This document shows, piece after piece, positions 32,463 to 41,640 of a stretch of DNA of 64,000 nucleotides (positions are counted from its first letter, which is position 1; the number at the start of each line of letters is the position of its first letter). The notes under the pieces were generated by a model. The model did not search any database. It saw only the letters and a program-made list of their open reading frames with translations, and had not been told where the DNA came from. Location of the stretch: assembly GCF_019916025.1 (NCBI RefSeq), contig NZ_CP079737.1, positions 248,001 to 312,000 on the forward strand, read 5' to 3'. The position numbers and the translations under genes are program-made. The stretch comes from Paraclostridium bifermentans (GTDB lineage: Bacteria > Bacillota > Clostridia > Peptostreptococcales > Peptostreptococcaceae).

Positions 32463-33633
32463 GTGTATAGTATATGATAAGCATGGAAACAGATCAAGGA
32501 AAAAATTAAGTTTTGATTCAGAAAAAGAATTAAAAGTATATGCAATAGAAAAAAATTTGAAAATAGCAAATATAAAATTGATAAAAAATAAAAATAACAA
32601 AAATTTAAGAGACAAAGACCTATCTGTTTTATGTAATCAATTAGGGATGTTGATTTCATCTGGATGTGAAATTACACATTCTCTAAATACAATTCAATTA
32701 AATTGCAGTAAAAAATTAAAACCAATTCTAAAAAGTATAAATTATAATCTTCAAAAAGGAAACCCTATATCATTGTCATTTAAAAATTCAGCTAAGTTTT
32801 CCAAGTTTTTTATAAATATGGTTAAAGCAGGCGAAGTAAGTGGTAAATTAGATGAAATCTTAATGAATCTATCTGATTATTATAAAAAAGAATATGAATT
32901 TAAAAGAAAACTAATCTTGGCTATGGTATATCCTATAGCATTAATTCTTACATGTATATGTGTAATTTTGTTTACATTAATATATACTGTCCCTAAATTT
33001 CAACAATCATTTATTGGAAGTGAAAGTAACTTGCCTCTAACCACTAAGATTTTAATAAATTTTTCTATGAACTTAAGAAATCATTATAAAATAATTTTTT
33101 TAATAGTAGGTGCTATTATAGGACTTCTAATTTACATGTTTAAAAAAGAATATAAAGTTAGGATGTATTTTGATAAGAAGCTATTTGAATTTAAATTAAC
33201 TAGAAATATTATTCAAACTATAGAAGTAAATAAATTCATAAGGTGTATATACATATTGATAAGTAGTGGAGTACAAATTACAAAGGCCCTAGATATATCT
33301 TGTGATGTAATAAGTAACAAATATATGGCACAAAAACTAAATATATCAAAAAGCTTAATTCAAAAAGGAAACAGCATAGCATTCTCATTAGATAAGTCAC
33401 AAGTATTTCCTAAAATAGTTATATCTATGATAGAAGTAGGTGAAGAAACAGGTAAAATGGAACATTGCCTACGAAATATAAATACAAATTATGAAAATAA
33501 TTTAGACAATTTAACTAGTAAAATAATTAAACTAATAGAACCTATTATTGTTTTAGTTTTAGGATTAGTTATAGGAACTTTACTAGTTTTTATAATGACG
33601 CCTGTATTTGATGCAGTAACTTCATTTGAATAA
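32449..33633 (+). CDS. pilC: type IV pilus inner-membrane platform protein PilC
   Basis: Polytopic GspF-family platform protein of the pilus motor. Two homologous cytoplasmic T2SSF domains are present, each with MV..GE.SG or MIEVGEETG near the end (FINMVKAGEVSGKLDEIL; VISMIEVGEETGKMEHCL). There are three hydrophobic segments: LILAMVYPIALILTCICVILFTLIYT, IIFLIVGAIIGLLIYMF and IIVLVLGLVIGTLLVFIM. ATG 32449 is the start (394 residues); an in-frame GTG at 32440 is in the SD AGAGGTG. It overlaps pilB by 14 bases. Confidence 0.93.
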   Translation: MSLYECIVYDKHGNRSRKKLSFDSEKELKVYAIEKNLKIANIKLIKNKNNKNLRDKDLSVLCNQLGMLISSGCEITHSLNTIQLNCSKKLKPILKSINYNLQKGNPISLSFKNSAKFSKFFINMVKAGEVSGKLDEILMNLSDYYKKEYEFKRKLILAMVYPIALILTCICVILFTLIYTVPKFQQSFIGSESNLPLTTKILINFSMNLRNHYKIIFLIVGAIIGLLIYMFKKEYKVRMYFDKKLFEFKLTRNIIQTIEVNKFIRCIYILISSGVQITKALDISCDVISNKYMAQKLNISKSLIQKGNSIAFSLDKSQVFPKIVISMIEVGEETGKMEHCLRNINTNYENNLDNLTSKIIKLIEPIIVLVLGLVIGTLLVFIMTPVFDAVTSFE

Positions 33634-33656
33634 AAATAAATAAAAGGAGAAGTAAA

Positions 33657-34031
33657 ATGAAAATAGATAAGAAGATAATTATGAAAAAAAGAAGAGGGTT
33701 CACATTAATAGAACTTGTAATTGTAGTTGCAATACTTGGAGTACTATCAAGCATTGCATTAGTCAAGTTTGGTGATGTTGAAAAAAACAGTAAGATAAAT
33801 GCAGATTACGTTACGGCTAACAATATAGCTACAGCTGCAAAAATAGCGATTAATAGTGATGTATCTGAAGATGAAATTAGTATAGATTATTTAGTTGAAA
33901 ATAATTATTTAGAAGGTAAGCCCAAAGTTCAAAGCCAAAAAGATAAAAACTTTAAAGTATATACAGAAAATGAAGATATAAAGGTGAAAGTAGACGGACA
34001 AACTTTTTATCCTAAAAACGAACAAGAATAA
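33657..34031 (+). CDS. type IV pilin (PilA-like prepilin)
   Basis: Prepilin of 124 residues. The type III leader peptide ends KKRRG, and cleavage is expected after G14. It is followed by FTLIELVIVVAILGVLSSIALVKF with the conserved glutamate at mature position 5. The mature protein is about 110 residues, small for a pilin and with no cysteines. SD AAAAGGAG precedes the first ATG. The only pilin in this cluster; no prepilin peptidase (PilD) or retraction ATPase (PilT) gene is nearby, so both must be encoded elsewhere if the system works. Matches the content of the secondary pilus cluster of C. difficile. Confidence 0.93.
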   Translation: MKIDKKIIMKKRRGFTLIELVIVVAILGVLSSIALVKFGDVEKNSKINADYVTANNIATAAKIAINSDVSEDEISIDYLVENNYLEGKPKVQSQKDKNFKVYTENEDIKVKVDGQTFYPKNEQE

Positions 34032-34049
34032 AGTATAGAGGTGATAAAA

Positions 34050-34853
34050 ATAAAAACATTAACTTTAGAGATAAAAGAAAATACAATTAAAATGCTTGTT
34101 ATAGAAAAGTATTTTGGCTATGTTAAATTTATAAATATGAAAACTTTTGAGTTTAATCAAATAGACCGAAATGGATTGATTTTAGATATCAACAAGTTAA
34201 GTAAAATAATAAAAAATGAATTAAATAATTTTAAAATACCATGTAGAAGAATATCTTTTGCAGTTCAAAATGAAAGTATAATAAATAGGAATGTTAAAGT
34301 AATAAACACTGGGTACAAGGGTGATATAAAGGGGCTTATAGCATATGAGTTAAGTGAATATCTGCCTATAAATATTAAAGATTATATACTAAAGTACAAC
34401 ATATTAAAGCAAGAAGAAGATTACCTAGATGTACAGGCTATACTTATGCCAATATCCCTTATGAAAAGCTATAGAGAATTAGCTAAATCATTAAAATTTA
34501 AGCCTATAAGCTTAAGTGTTAATTTTGATATATTAAATAGACTTATATATAACGAAGATGTTGAAATAGAAGGAGAAAATAATTTGATTTTAGATATAGG
34601 AAGACAATACACCAATGTAAATTTAATAAAAAATAAACTTATTATAAACTCATACACGTTAAATAATATGGATGTATATGAGTTTTTGAATAATGAAATT
34701 GAAAATAATTATGGGAAAATATATTACTACGGGTTTCAAAACTGTGAACTTATAAAAAATTTAAATACAAAGTTTAAGCTAAATAAACTTTTTTTAAAAG
34801 ATGCAAAACAAGATGAATTAAATAATTTTATTAATAATATAGGATTGATATAG
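34050..34853 (+). CDS. pilM: PilM-like pilus assembly protein
   Basis: Actin-like cytoplasmic protein that binds the PilN tail. TLTLEIKENTIKMLVIEK opens the fold and NLILDIGRQYTNVNLIKNK is the second phosphate-loop-like strand. Two starts were considered. GTG 34041 lies within the SD AGAGGTGAT and leaves no spacing. ATA 34050 is eight bases after AGAGG, exactly where ATG sits in other genes here, and would give MKTLTLEI (267 residues). I chose ATA 34050. Divergent in sequence from PilM of Gram-negative bacteria; identified partly by position before two single-pass membrane proteins. Confidence 0.7.
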   Translation: MKTLTLEIKENTIKMLVIEKYFGYVKFINMKTFEFNQIDRNGLILDINKLSKIIKNELNNFKIPCRRISFAVQNESIINRNVKVINTGYKGDIKGLIAYELSEYLPINIKDYILKYNILKQEEDYLDVQAILMPISLMKSYRELAKSLKFKPISLSVNFDILNRLIYNEDVEIEGENNLILDIGRQYTNVNLIKNKLIINSYTLNNMDVYEFLNNEIENNYGKIYYYGFQNCELIKNLNTKFKLNKLFLKDAKQDELNNFINNIGLI

Positions 34854-34855
34854 TT

Positions 34856-35302
34856 ATGAAAAATGAAAAAATATTAAACTTTTTTTACGAAGATGAGAAA
34901 TTTTATAATAAAGAAATAGATAAAGAAAAATTAATACTAATTAGCATTATAGTATTTACAATTGTAATCAATTTAAATAAATTTTATAAAATTCAAAAGT
35001 TAGAAGAAAACGTGACAGAAAGAAAATCTGTTTTAAATTGTACTGAACAAAATAAAGAAACTTCAAATATAAAACAAACCACATCAAAACTATCTAGTAT
35101 ACTGAATTTAATGGATGCTAGTGAGTTGAAAAGTGTAGAAATGAAAAATAAAAAATTAAAATTTAAAGGTGAAGCCAATGACTTTGAAAAAATAAAAAAT
35201 TACTTAGATATAGTTAAGAAAATAGCAAATACAAAAGAAACTAATATAGATTTTATAAATAACAATGAAAACATATATGAATTTGAAATAAGTAGCTTTT
35301 AG
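34856..35302 (+). CDS. pilN: PilN-like pilus assembly protein
   Basis: Single-pass membrane protein of 148 residues. A short cytoplasmic N-terminus (about 25 residues) is followed by one membrane segment (KLILISIIVFTIVINLNKFY) and a coiled-coil/ferredoxin-like periplasm-facing domain. The topology and position between pilM and pilO match PilN, which connects PilM to PilO. Sequence alone is weakly diagnostic. Its start lies two bases after the pilM stop. Confidence 0.65.
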   Translation: MKNEKILNFFYEDEKFYNKEIDKEKLILISIIVFTIVINLNKFYKIQKLEENVTERKSVLNCTEQNKETSNIKQTTSKLSSILNLMDASELKSVEMKNKKLKFKGEANDFEKIKNYLDIVKKIANTKETNIDFINNNENIYEFEISSF

Positions 35303-35311
35303 GAGTTAATA

Positions 35312-35734
35312 ATGAAAATAAATAAAAATAAAATAAATATAAGTATTTTTTTAGTATTATTCTTAGTCTTGAACTTTAATTTTGTATATTTAAAATTAGA
35401 TAAAAAAGAAAAATTGTTATCTAATCAAATTAAGGTTATAAAAAAGTTAGAAAATGAAAAAGAAGAAAAATTTAAAAATAGATATAGGGAAGATGTGGTC
35501 ATAAGTTTGCAGAAACAATTTAAAGATATAGCTACAATAAAATATATCAAGACAGATTTAAATAGTAATAATGAAATAGAGCTAGAAGGTGAAATAAATG
35601 GAGATAGAAATTTAATATATAAAAGTATTGAAAGCATAAATAAATCAAAGAAAAAAATAAGTGTAAATAGTATAAATATAACAAAAATGGATGAAAATAT
35701 TATAGATTGCAAATTTAAAGTAAAAGTGATATAA
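35312..35734 (+). CDS. pilO: PilO-like pilus assembly protein
   Basis: Single-pass membrane protein of 140 residues: NISIFLVLFLVLNFNFVYL near the N-terminus, a charged coiled coil (about 35-65), then a small alpha/beta domain. Similar in layout to the preceding PilN-like protein, as expected for the PilN/PilO pair. SD AGGAG before ATG. Assignment is mainly by context. Confidence 0.6.
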   Translation: MKINKNKINISIFLVLFLVLNFNFVYLKLDKKEKLLSNQIKVIKKLENEKEEKFKNRYREDVVISLQKQFKDIATIKYIKTDLNSNNEIELEGEINGDRNLIYKSIESINKSKKKISVNSINITKMDENIIDCKFKVKVI

Positions 35735-35753
35735 AAGGTTTTCCTATGTTTTG

Positions 35754-35786
35754 TGTAGAATATTTAATATATAAGAATATTCTACA
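35754..35786. repeat. inverted repeat upstream of 35807
   Basis: TGTAGAATATT (35754-35764) and AATATTCTACA (35776-35786) form a perfect 11-base inverted repeat with an 11-base spacer. No T-run follows. It lies 20 bases before the next start codon, so it may be an operator or translation-control hairpin. Confidence 0.5.
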
Positions 35787-35806
35787 AATTCTTAAGGGGG
35801 ACTCCA

Positions 35807-36481
35807 ATGGATAATAATATACTTTTTTTAAACAATTATATAAATGATATAGAATATGATTTTCTTAAAAATGGAAACACAAAGTATACTTACATATGTA
35901 AAAAGTTTTATGGTGTAGATATAGAAAAGATAAGCATACATATTTGGACATTAAATATAATGGATGAATTTAGTCAAGTAATTAATGAAAAGTGTAAAGA
36001 CATACATAACATAGAGAAAATATCTAAAGATGTTTATGATTTAATAAAGACGGATAGGAAAAAAGTTATATTGTATTCATATTTAAAAGGGCATTTGTTG
36101 GGATACAACAATTACATTTTAATAAAAGAATTTAAAAATATAAATAAGGATATTAATGAAGCAGATTTTGATGAACTCTTATCAAAATCTGAAGATGATG
36201 AATACCTTGAAATAAAAAAATTTCAAAACGATATAAAGTTAAAAGATATATATATTAATGATGAAAATAAATTAGTTGAAAATATAAAAAAATTTTACCT
36301 AACTAGTATGGAGGAAAGAATAAGGGAGTTAAATTTAAAAGAAAATGTAGAAAAGATAATTAACTCAGTAAATGAAATTATGATAGATGATGCGAAAAAC
36401 AAATATAATGAGGCAATTTTAGATGGAATCATACAGAAAATCAATAAAAAATCGCCTAAAATCAATAAAATACCTTTATAG
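35807..36481 (+). CDS. hypothetical protein downstream of the pilus genes
   Basis: I do not recognise this 224-residue protein. It is rich in lysine, isoleucine and asparagine, has no signal peptide or membrane segment, and is predicted by eye to be largely helical (for example ISIHIWTLNIMDEFSQVINEKCKDIHNIEKISKDVYDLIKTDRKKVILYSY). It starts at ATG after SD AAGGGGG, separated from pilO by 72 bases that contain an inverted repeat. No terminator is visible between pilO and this gene, so it may be part of the pilus transcript. A cytoplasmic accessory or regulatory role is possible but unsupported. Confidence 0.6.
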   Translation: MDNNILFLNNYINDIEYDFLKNGNTKYTYICKKFYGVDIEKISIHIWTLNIMDEFSQVINEKCKDIHNIEKISKDVYDLIKTDRKKVILYSYLKGHLLGYNNYILIKEFKNINKDINEADFDELLSKSEDDEYLEIKKFQNDIKLKDIYINDENKLVENIKKFYLTSMEERIRELNLKENVEKIINSVNEIMIDDAKNKYNEAILDGIIQKINKKSPKINKIPL

Positions 36482-36556
36482 TGTAGAATCATTGAGGGAA
36501 AGATGATATAATTATAAATTGTATTTAAATTTAGAAATGAAGGAGTGAAAGTAACA

Positions 36557-37594
36557 GTGTTAGGGAGAAACGAGTTATGCCCATGCGGAAGCGGGAAAAA
36601 ATATAAAAAATGCTGTTTAAATAAAGATGTTGTGTCGGAGAGAGCTAGTAGAAAAATTGTACTTTCACAAAAACAATATTCACAACTGTACTCAAAACTA
36701 TATGAATATTCAAGACAGCCAAAGTTTAAAGAAGAGTATAAAAAAGCACAAGAAATGTTTTATATATTAGATGATGAAAATGTAAATGGTAAGTTTGAAA
36801 GCTTCTTTAATACATACTTTATACAAGACCATATAATGGAAAATAAAAAAGTTATAACTGTAGACTTTTTTGAAGAAAATAAAAATAGTTTAACTAAGCC
36901 AGAAGTAGATATACTAAAAAGCTTATTTGAATCTTATGTAAGTGTGTATGTTATAAAAGAAAAGTTAGAAGATAGAATCTTATTAAAAGATGCTATAACA
37001 GGAGATGAAATATACACTGAAGATATAAACCTATTAAACGGATTTAATCAAGGTGACTGTATAATAGCTAGAATAGTTGAAGTAGGAGAATCTCATCTAT
37101 TATTAGATGTTACAGTAAGTATATCAGATGCTGTTAAGGACGTAATAGTAAATGATATAAATCATTTCTTTAGCCAATATGAAGATTTATATAAAGATAT
37201 AAAAACTTTCTTAATATATCATACTCATATACTTTACAAGTACATTCAACAATTACTAGATCCTAACATAGCTGAATATCTTAAAGAGCAAAAAGACGTT
37301 AAAGCTAAAAAACAAGAAGAAGTTAAAGAAATGATTGATGAAAATGAATGTTCAGTTTCAGCTTTACTTAAAGCTCAAGTTGAAAGTGATATACTAGAAA
37401 ACTGTTTAGAGTTTTGGAACGAATATAAAGCTAAAAATAGCGAAATAAAAGGTTCTGAAAATGGATGGGCAGCAGCAGTAGAATATCATATTAAGAAAGA
37501 AAATGGACAAACAGTAACTCAATCACAAATCTCTAAAAAATATGACATAAGTCCAAGTACTTTAGGTAAGAGACATAAAGACTTAAAAATGTAG
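36557..37594 (+). CDS. SEC-C zinc-motif protein with C-terminal helix-turn-helix
   Basis: The N-terminus is a SEC-C zinc-binding motif, GRNELCPCGSGKKYKKCC (about residues 3-20), as found at the C-terminus of SecA and in many small proteins. A long middle region of unknown fold follows. The last 25 residues (TVTQSQISKKYDISPSTLGKRHKDL) look like a helix-turn-helix. GTG 36557 is preferred (345 residues) because GTG 36545 overlaps the SD AAGGAG. Such proteins are common in Clostridia; function is unknown, with protein or nucleic acid binding likely. Confidence 0.75.
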   Translation: MLGRNELCPCGSGKKYKKCCLNKDVVSERASRKIVLSQKQYSQLYSKLYEYSRQPKFKEEYKKAQEMFYILDDENVNGKFESFFNTYFIQDHIMENKKVITVDFFEENKNSLTKPEVDILKSLFESYVSVYVIKEKLEDRILLKDAITGDEIYTEDINLLNGFNQGDCIIARIVEVGESHLLLDVTVSISDAVKDVIVNDINHFFSQYEDLYKDIKTFLIYHTHILYKYIQQLLDPNIAEYLKEQKDVKAKKQEEVKEMIDENECSVSALLKAQVESDILENCLEFWNEYKAKNSEIKGSENGWAAAVEYHIKKENGQTVTQSQISKKYDISPSTLGKRHKDLKM

Positions 37595-37633
37595 TAAAAA
37601 CTTAATTTAAAATATACAGAAAGAGGTATATAG

Positions 37634-38011
37634 ATGAGTCTTAATTTAGGAAAAGCAATTGCTGTATCAACAAGTTATATAAAATCTAATCCAGCAGTAC
37701 CAGTATATAAGGGAGATGAAACTCCTGAGAATTTATATGCAGTGATATACCATATAGAAATAGGGTACAACGAAAGTAGTTTAGAAAAGGCGATGCAATA
37801 CATAATTATAGATTATAAAGAATTTGAATTATGTGATAGCGATAAAAATGAATTAGTAAGTATAGCAAAACAATACTGTGAACAAAACGGTATAAAAGAT
37901 GATGAGCAAACTCAAATAGCATTACTAGATAATGAAGAGGCAGAGAATTTCTTAGAAAAAGTATTTAACAACATGAAAGTTATAAGAGGGTTAATAACTC
38001 AAAGAGATTAA
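37634..38011 (+). CDS. hypothetical protein
   Basis: Unrecognised, acidic, cytosolic protein of 125 residues (MSLNLGKAIAVSTSYIKSNPAVP at the start). ATG follows SD AGAGG at good spacing. It lies 39 bases after the SEC-C gene with no terminator between, so the two are probably co-transcribed. A terminator follows. Codon use is like its neighbours, so I regard it as a real gene. Confidence 0.65.
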   Translation: MSLNLGKAIAVSTSYIKSNPAVPVYKGDETPENLYAVIYHIEIGYNESSLEKAMQYIIIDYKEFELCDSDKNELVSIAKQYCEQNGIKDDEQTQIALLDNEEAENFLEKVFNNMKVIRGLITQRD

Positions 38012-38036
38012 GTAACAATATAATTAGAATTACCAT

Positions 38037-38074
38037 AAAAGCTAGGCCCTACGAAGCCTAGCTTTTATTTTTAC
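38037..38074 (+). terminator. terminator after 37634-38011
   Basis: AAAAGCTAGGC / GCCTAGCTTTT with an eight-base loop and a T-rich tail. Confidence 0.88.
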
Positions 38075-38094
38075 TAAAGAAAGGTAGGTATGAC

Positions 38095-39693
38095 ATGTTA
38101 AGAGTTTCTAATATTAAATTAGATATAAATGAAAGCTTAGATAATATAAAACCTATGTTATTAAGAAAATTAAAAATTAGTGAAAAAGAATTACTTAATT
38201 ATAAGATATATAAAGAATCTATAGATGCTAGAAGAAAAGGCAAAATAGATTTTGTTTACACTGTTGATGTAGAACTTAAGCATGAAAATAACATATTAAA
38301 AAAATCAAAAATTAAAGATGTTGTAGAAGTTAAAGAAAAATCATATACAGATGTACAAAGTGGTACTGAAAAGCTAAAAAACAGACCTGTTGTAATAGGA
38401 AGTGGACCGGCTGGATTATTTGCAGCATTAGTTTTAGCTCAAAGAGGATATAATCCAATACTACTTGAAAGAGGCTTAGATGTAGATACAAGAACAGAAG
38501 ATATTAAAAAGTTCTGGGAAGATGGAAAGTTTAATTCAAAATCTAATGTTCAATTTGGAGAAGGTGGAGCAGGAACATTTTCAGATGGAAAATTAACTAC
38601 TAGAATAAAAGATATAAGATGCAGAAAGGTTTTAGAAGAACTTGTTAACTTTGGAGCTCCAGAAGAAATCTTGTATTCATATAAACCGCATGTTGGAACA
38701 GACATATTAAAAGAAGTAGTTAAAAATATAAGAGAAGAAATTATAAGACTAGGCGGAGAAGTTAAATTTGATGCTAAAGTTACAAAGATAGATATAGAAA
38801 ATAACGAAATAAAATCTGTAATTGTAAATGATAAAGAAACTTTTGAAACAGAGGCTGTAATACTTGCAATAGGACATAGTGCTAGAGATACGTATAAGAT
38901 GTTATATGAGCAAGGTGTAAAAATAACTCAAAAACCTTTTGCTATAGGAGCAAGAATAGAGCATCCTCAAACATTAATAAATAAATCTCAATATAAAGAG
39001 TTCCATGATCACCCTAGATTAGGGGCAGCAGATTATAGATTAGTTGAACATACATCAAATGGAAGAAGTATATATACTTTCTGTATGTGTCCAGGAGGGA
39101 CTGTAATAGCCTCAGCATCTGAAGAAGGACAAGTTGTTACTAATGGGATGAGTGAACATGCTAGAGACCAAGAGAACGCAAATTGTGCAGTTTTAGTAAA
39201 TGTTACTACAGAGGACTTTGAAAGTGACCATCCGTTAGCAGGAGTTTACTTCCAAGAAAAATATGAAAGATTAGCATTTGAACTAGGTGGTAAAAACTAT
39301 AAAGCTCCAATTCAATTAGTAGGAGATTTTCTAAATGATAGAGTAAGTACTGAATTAGGATCTGTAAGACCGTCATATAAACCAGGTTATGAATTTATAG
39401 ATTTAAGAGGTTGTTTACCAAAGTTTGTATGTGACACAATGAAAGAAGGACTACTTTTACTAGATAAAAAGTTAAATGGATTTGCTATGAATGATGCAGT
39501 TCTAACAGGGGTAGAAACTAGATCTTCTGCTCCTATAAGAATAGTTAGAGATGAGCAAACATTAGAATCTGTTAATGTAAAAGATTTATATCCTAGTGGT
39601 GAAGGCGCTGGATATGCAGGAGGAATAGTAACTGCAGCTGTAGATGGAATAAAGTGTGCTGAAAAAATTATTTCTAAATATTGTGAAAATTAA
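38095..39693 (+). CDS. NAD(P)/FAD-dependent dehydrogenase family protein
   Basis: FAD-binding oxidoreductase of 532 residues. An N-terminal domain of about 90 residues is followed by the dinucleotide-binding motif PVVIGSGPAGLFAALVLAQRGYNPILLERG. Further blocks are FGEGGAGTFSDGKLTTRIK, AVILAIGHSARDTYKMLYEQG and a C-terminal LYPSGEGAGYAGGIVTAAVDGIKCAE, typical of the uncharacterised 'FAD-dependent protein' family widespread in Firmicutes. The substrate is unknown. SD AAAGG before ATG; flanked by a terminator and a promoter region. Confidence 0.85.
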   Translation: MLRVSNIKLDINESLDNIKPMLLRKLKISEKELLNYKIYKESIDARRKGKIDFVYTVDVELKHENNILKKSKIKDVVEVKEKSYTDVQSGTEKLKNRPVVIGSGPAGLFAALVLAQRGYNPILLERGLDVDTRTEDIKKFWEDGKFNSKSNVQFGEGGAGTFSDGKLTTRIKDIRCRKVLEELVNFGAPEEILYSYKPHVGTDILKEVVKNIREEIIRLGGEVKFDAKVTKIDIENNEIKSVIVNDKETFETEAVILAIGHSARDTYKMLYEQGVKITQKPFAIGARIEHPQTLINKSQYKEFHDHPRLGAADYRLVEHTSNGRSIYTFCMCPGGTVIASASEEGQVVTNGMSEHARDQENANCAVLVNVTTEDFESDHPLAGVYFQEKYERLAFELGGKNYKAPIQLVGDFLNDRVSTELGSVRPSYKPGYEFIDLRGCLPKFVCDTMKEGLLLLDKKLNGFAMNDAVLTGVETRSSAPIRIVRDEQTLESVNVKDLYPSGEGAGYAGGIVTAAVDGIKCAEKIISKYCEN

Positions 39694-39735
39694 AAGTTAA
39701 CCATAATTTAATAAATATTTAATATATTTTTAATA

Positions 39736-39777
39736 TTTAACATAGATTTAACAAAACTAGACAAGCTGTTTGATAAA
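39736..39777 (+). promoter_or_regulatory. Pho-box-like direct repeats and promoter for the Na/Pi transporter
   Basis: TTTAACA occurs at 39736-39742 and 39747-39753, exactly 11 bases apart, as expected for PhoP-type binding repeats (TTAACA, 11-base period). The second copy could double as a -35 box (TTAACA) with GATAAA (39772-39777) as -10 after 18 bases. Confidence 0.5.
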
Positions 39778-39836
39778 ATGGATAAGGCGCTATATTTGTA
39801 GACTAATAGTATAAATATTTCAAGGAGGACATGAAA

Positions 39837-41459
39837 TTGGATATAGTAATTAGCCTTATGGGAGGATTAGGTTTATTCTTATATGGAATGAACTTAATGG
39901 CAGAAGGTCTTGAAAAATCAGCAGGATCAAAACTTAAAAGAATAGTTGAACTTCTTACTAGCAATGTATTCATGGGGGTTATTGTAGGTGCATTTGTTAC
40001 AGCAATCATACAAAGTAGTAGTGCTACAACAGTTATGGTAGTTGGATTTGTAAATGCAGGTATAATGAACTTAACACAAGCAATAGGCGTTATAATGGGA
40101 GCTAACATAGGAACTACTGTAACTGCTCAGCTTGTATCATTTGACTTAAATGGAATGGCACCTATAGCATTAGGGATCGGTATTATTTTATATTTATTTG
40201 CATCTAAGCCAAAAGTTAAAAACATAGCAGAAATACTAATTGGATTTGGTATATTATTTACTGGTATGGACTTTATGAAAAATGCAGTTGAACCATTGGC
40301 TGAATACAAAGGATTTACAGACCTATTAGTAGGGTTTGGAGATCATCCTTTATTAGGATTATTATTAGGATTTGGTATAACAGCTATAGTTCAAAGTTCA
40401 AGTGCTTCTATGGGAATGCTTATAGCCTTAGCATCACAAGGGTTAATACCTTTAAATGCAGCATTACCTATATTATACGGACAAAATATAGGTACATGTG
40501 TTACATCATTAATATCAAGTGTTGGAGCGTCTAGAAATGCTAAAAGAGCAGCAGTTATGCACTTAATATTCAACGTTTTAGGTACAGCAGTGTTCTTAAT
40601 AGTATTAAACAAACCAGTAGTAAGCTTTGTAACTAATATGAATCCTGGTGATGTAGCTAGACAAATAGCTAACACTCATACATTATTCAATATAATATCA
40701 GTTATTATATTACTTCCATTTACTAAGTTTATTATAAACCTTGCTATAAAACTTGTTCCAGATAAAGCTGGAGAAGAAGATGAAAGTAAAGCTATAAAGT
40801 ATCTAGATGATAGAATAGTTGAAACGCCATCAATAGCTGTAGCAAGTGTAGTTAAAGAAACTTTAAGAATGGGTAAAAAAGCTAAAGAAAGTGTAAATTA
40901 TGCACTAGATGGATTTTTAGAACAATCTCAAGAGAATATAGATAAATCATTTAAAAATGAAAAAATAGTAAACGAATTACAAAAAGGAATTCTAAACTAC
41001 TTACTTAAATTATCAAAAGCTCATTTAGATGAAGATGCTAGAGATATAGTAGACTCTTTATTTAATACAGTAAATGATATTGAAAGAATAGGGGACCATG
41101 CTGAAAATATAGCTGAGTTAGCTCAAGATATAATTGATTCAGATTTAAAATTATCTAAGCAAGGAACTGAAGAAGTAAGAGAATTATACAATAAAGTTAT
41201 AGCAACTTATGAGTATGCACTAGAAGCTATGAAAACTTATGATGTAGACTTAGCTTGCAAAGTTATAAAGATGGAAGAACAAGTTGATATAATGGAAAAA
41301 TCATGTAGAGCAAATCATATACATAGATTAAATAATAGTTTATGTAGTATAGACAGCGGAATTATATTCTTAGATTTAATATCTAACCTTGAAAGAATAT
41401 CAGACCATGCGGTTAATATAGCTCAACAAGTTATAGCAAACAAATTAGAAAAACAATAA
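39837..41459 (+). CDS. Na/phosphate cotransporter family protein with PhoU-like tail
   Basis: Membrane transporter of the NptA/YjbB family for sodium-driven phosphate movement. The two inverted halves carry FVTAIIQSSSATTVMVVGFVNAG and GITAIVQSSSASMGMLIALASQG, the QSSS(A) motif being the hallmark. The last 200 residues (from about 340) resemble PhoU, with two helical repeats (IERIGDHAENIAELAQ; LERISDHAVNIAQQ). SD AAGGAGG suggests the TTG at 39837 (540 residues), eight bases away; ATG 39831 is only two bases away. The Pho-box-like sequence upstream fits control by phosphate. Confidence 0.92.
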   Translation: MDIVISLMGGLGLFLYGMNLMAEGLEKSAGSKLKRIVELLTSNVFMGVIVGAFVTAIIQSSSATTVMVVGFVNAGIMNLTQAIGVIMGANIGTTVTAQLVSFDLNGMAPIALGIGIILYLFASKPKVKNIAEILIGFGILFTGMDFMKNAVEPLAEYKGFTDLLVGFGDHPLLGLLLGFGITAIVQSSSASMGMLIALASQGLIPLNAALPILYGQNIGTCVTSLISSVGASRNAKRAAVMHLIFNVLGTAVFLIVLNKPVVSFVTNMNPGDVARQIANTHTLFNIISVIILLPFTKFIINLAIKLVPDKAGEEDESKAIKYLDDRIVETPSIAVASVVKETLRMGKKAKESVNYALDGFLEQSQENIDKSFKNEKIVNELQKGILNYLLKLSKAHLDEDARDIVDSLFNTVNDIERIGDHAENIAELAQDIIDSDLKLSKQGTEEVRELYNKVIATYEYALEAMKTYDVDLACKVIKMEEQVDIMEKSCRANHIHRLNNSLCSIDSGIIFLDLISNLERISDHAVNIAQQVIANKLEKQ

Positions 41460-41470
41460 TATAATTATCG

Positions 41471-41512
41471 ACAAACTCCTGTATAAAAAATATACAGGAG
41501 TTTTGTATATAT
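41471..41512 (+). terminator. terminator after the Na/Pi transporter
   Basis: Stem of 13-15 base pairs, AACTCCTGTATA / TATACAGGAGTT, with an AAAAA loop and T-rich tail. Confidence 0.85.
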
Positions 41513-41640
41513 AAATGAATAATTGAAAATATTATAATTAAATTATAAATAAATATTATAATTAATTTGGAAAAATACATATTGTTTGATATAATTTTCT
41601 ATATAATAAATTTTTAACGAGATAAGGAAGGTAATGGGCT

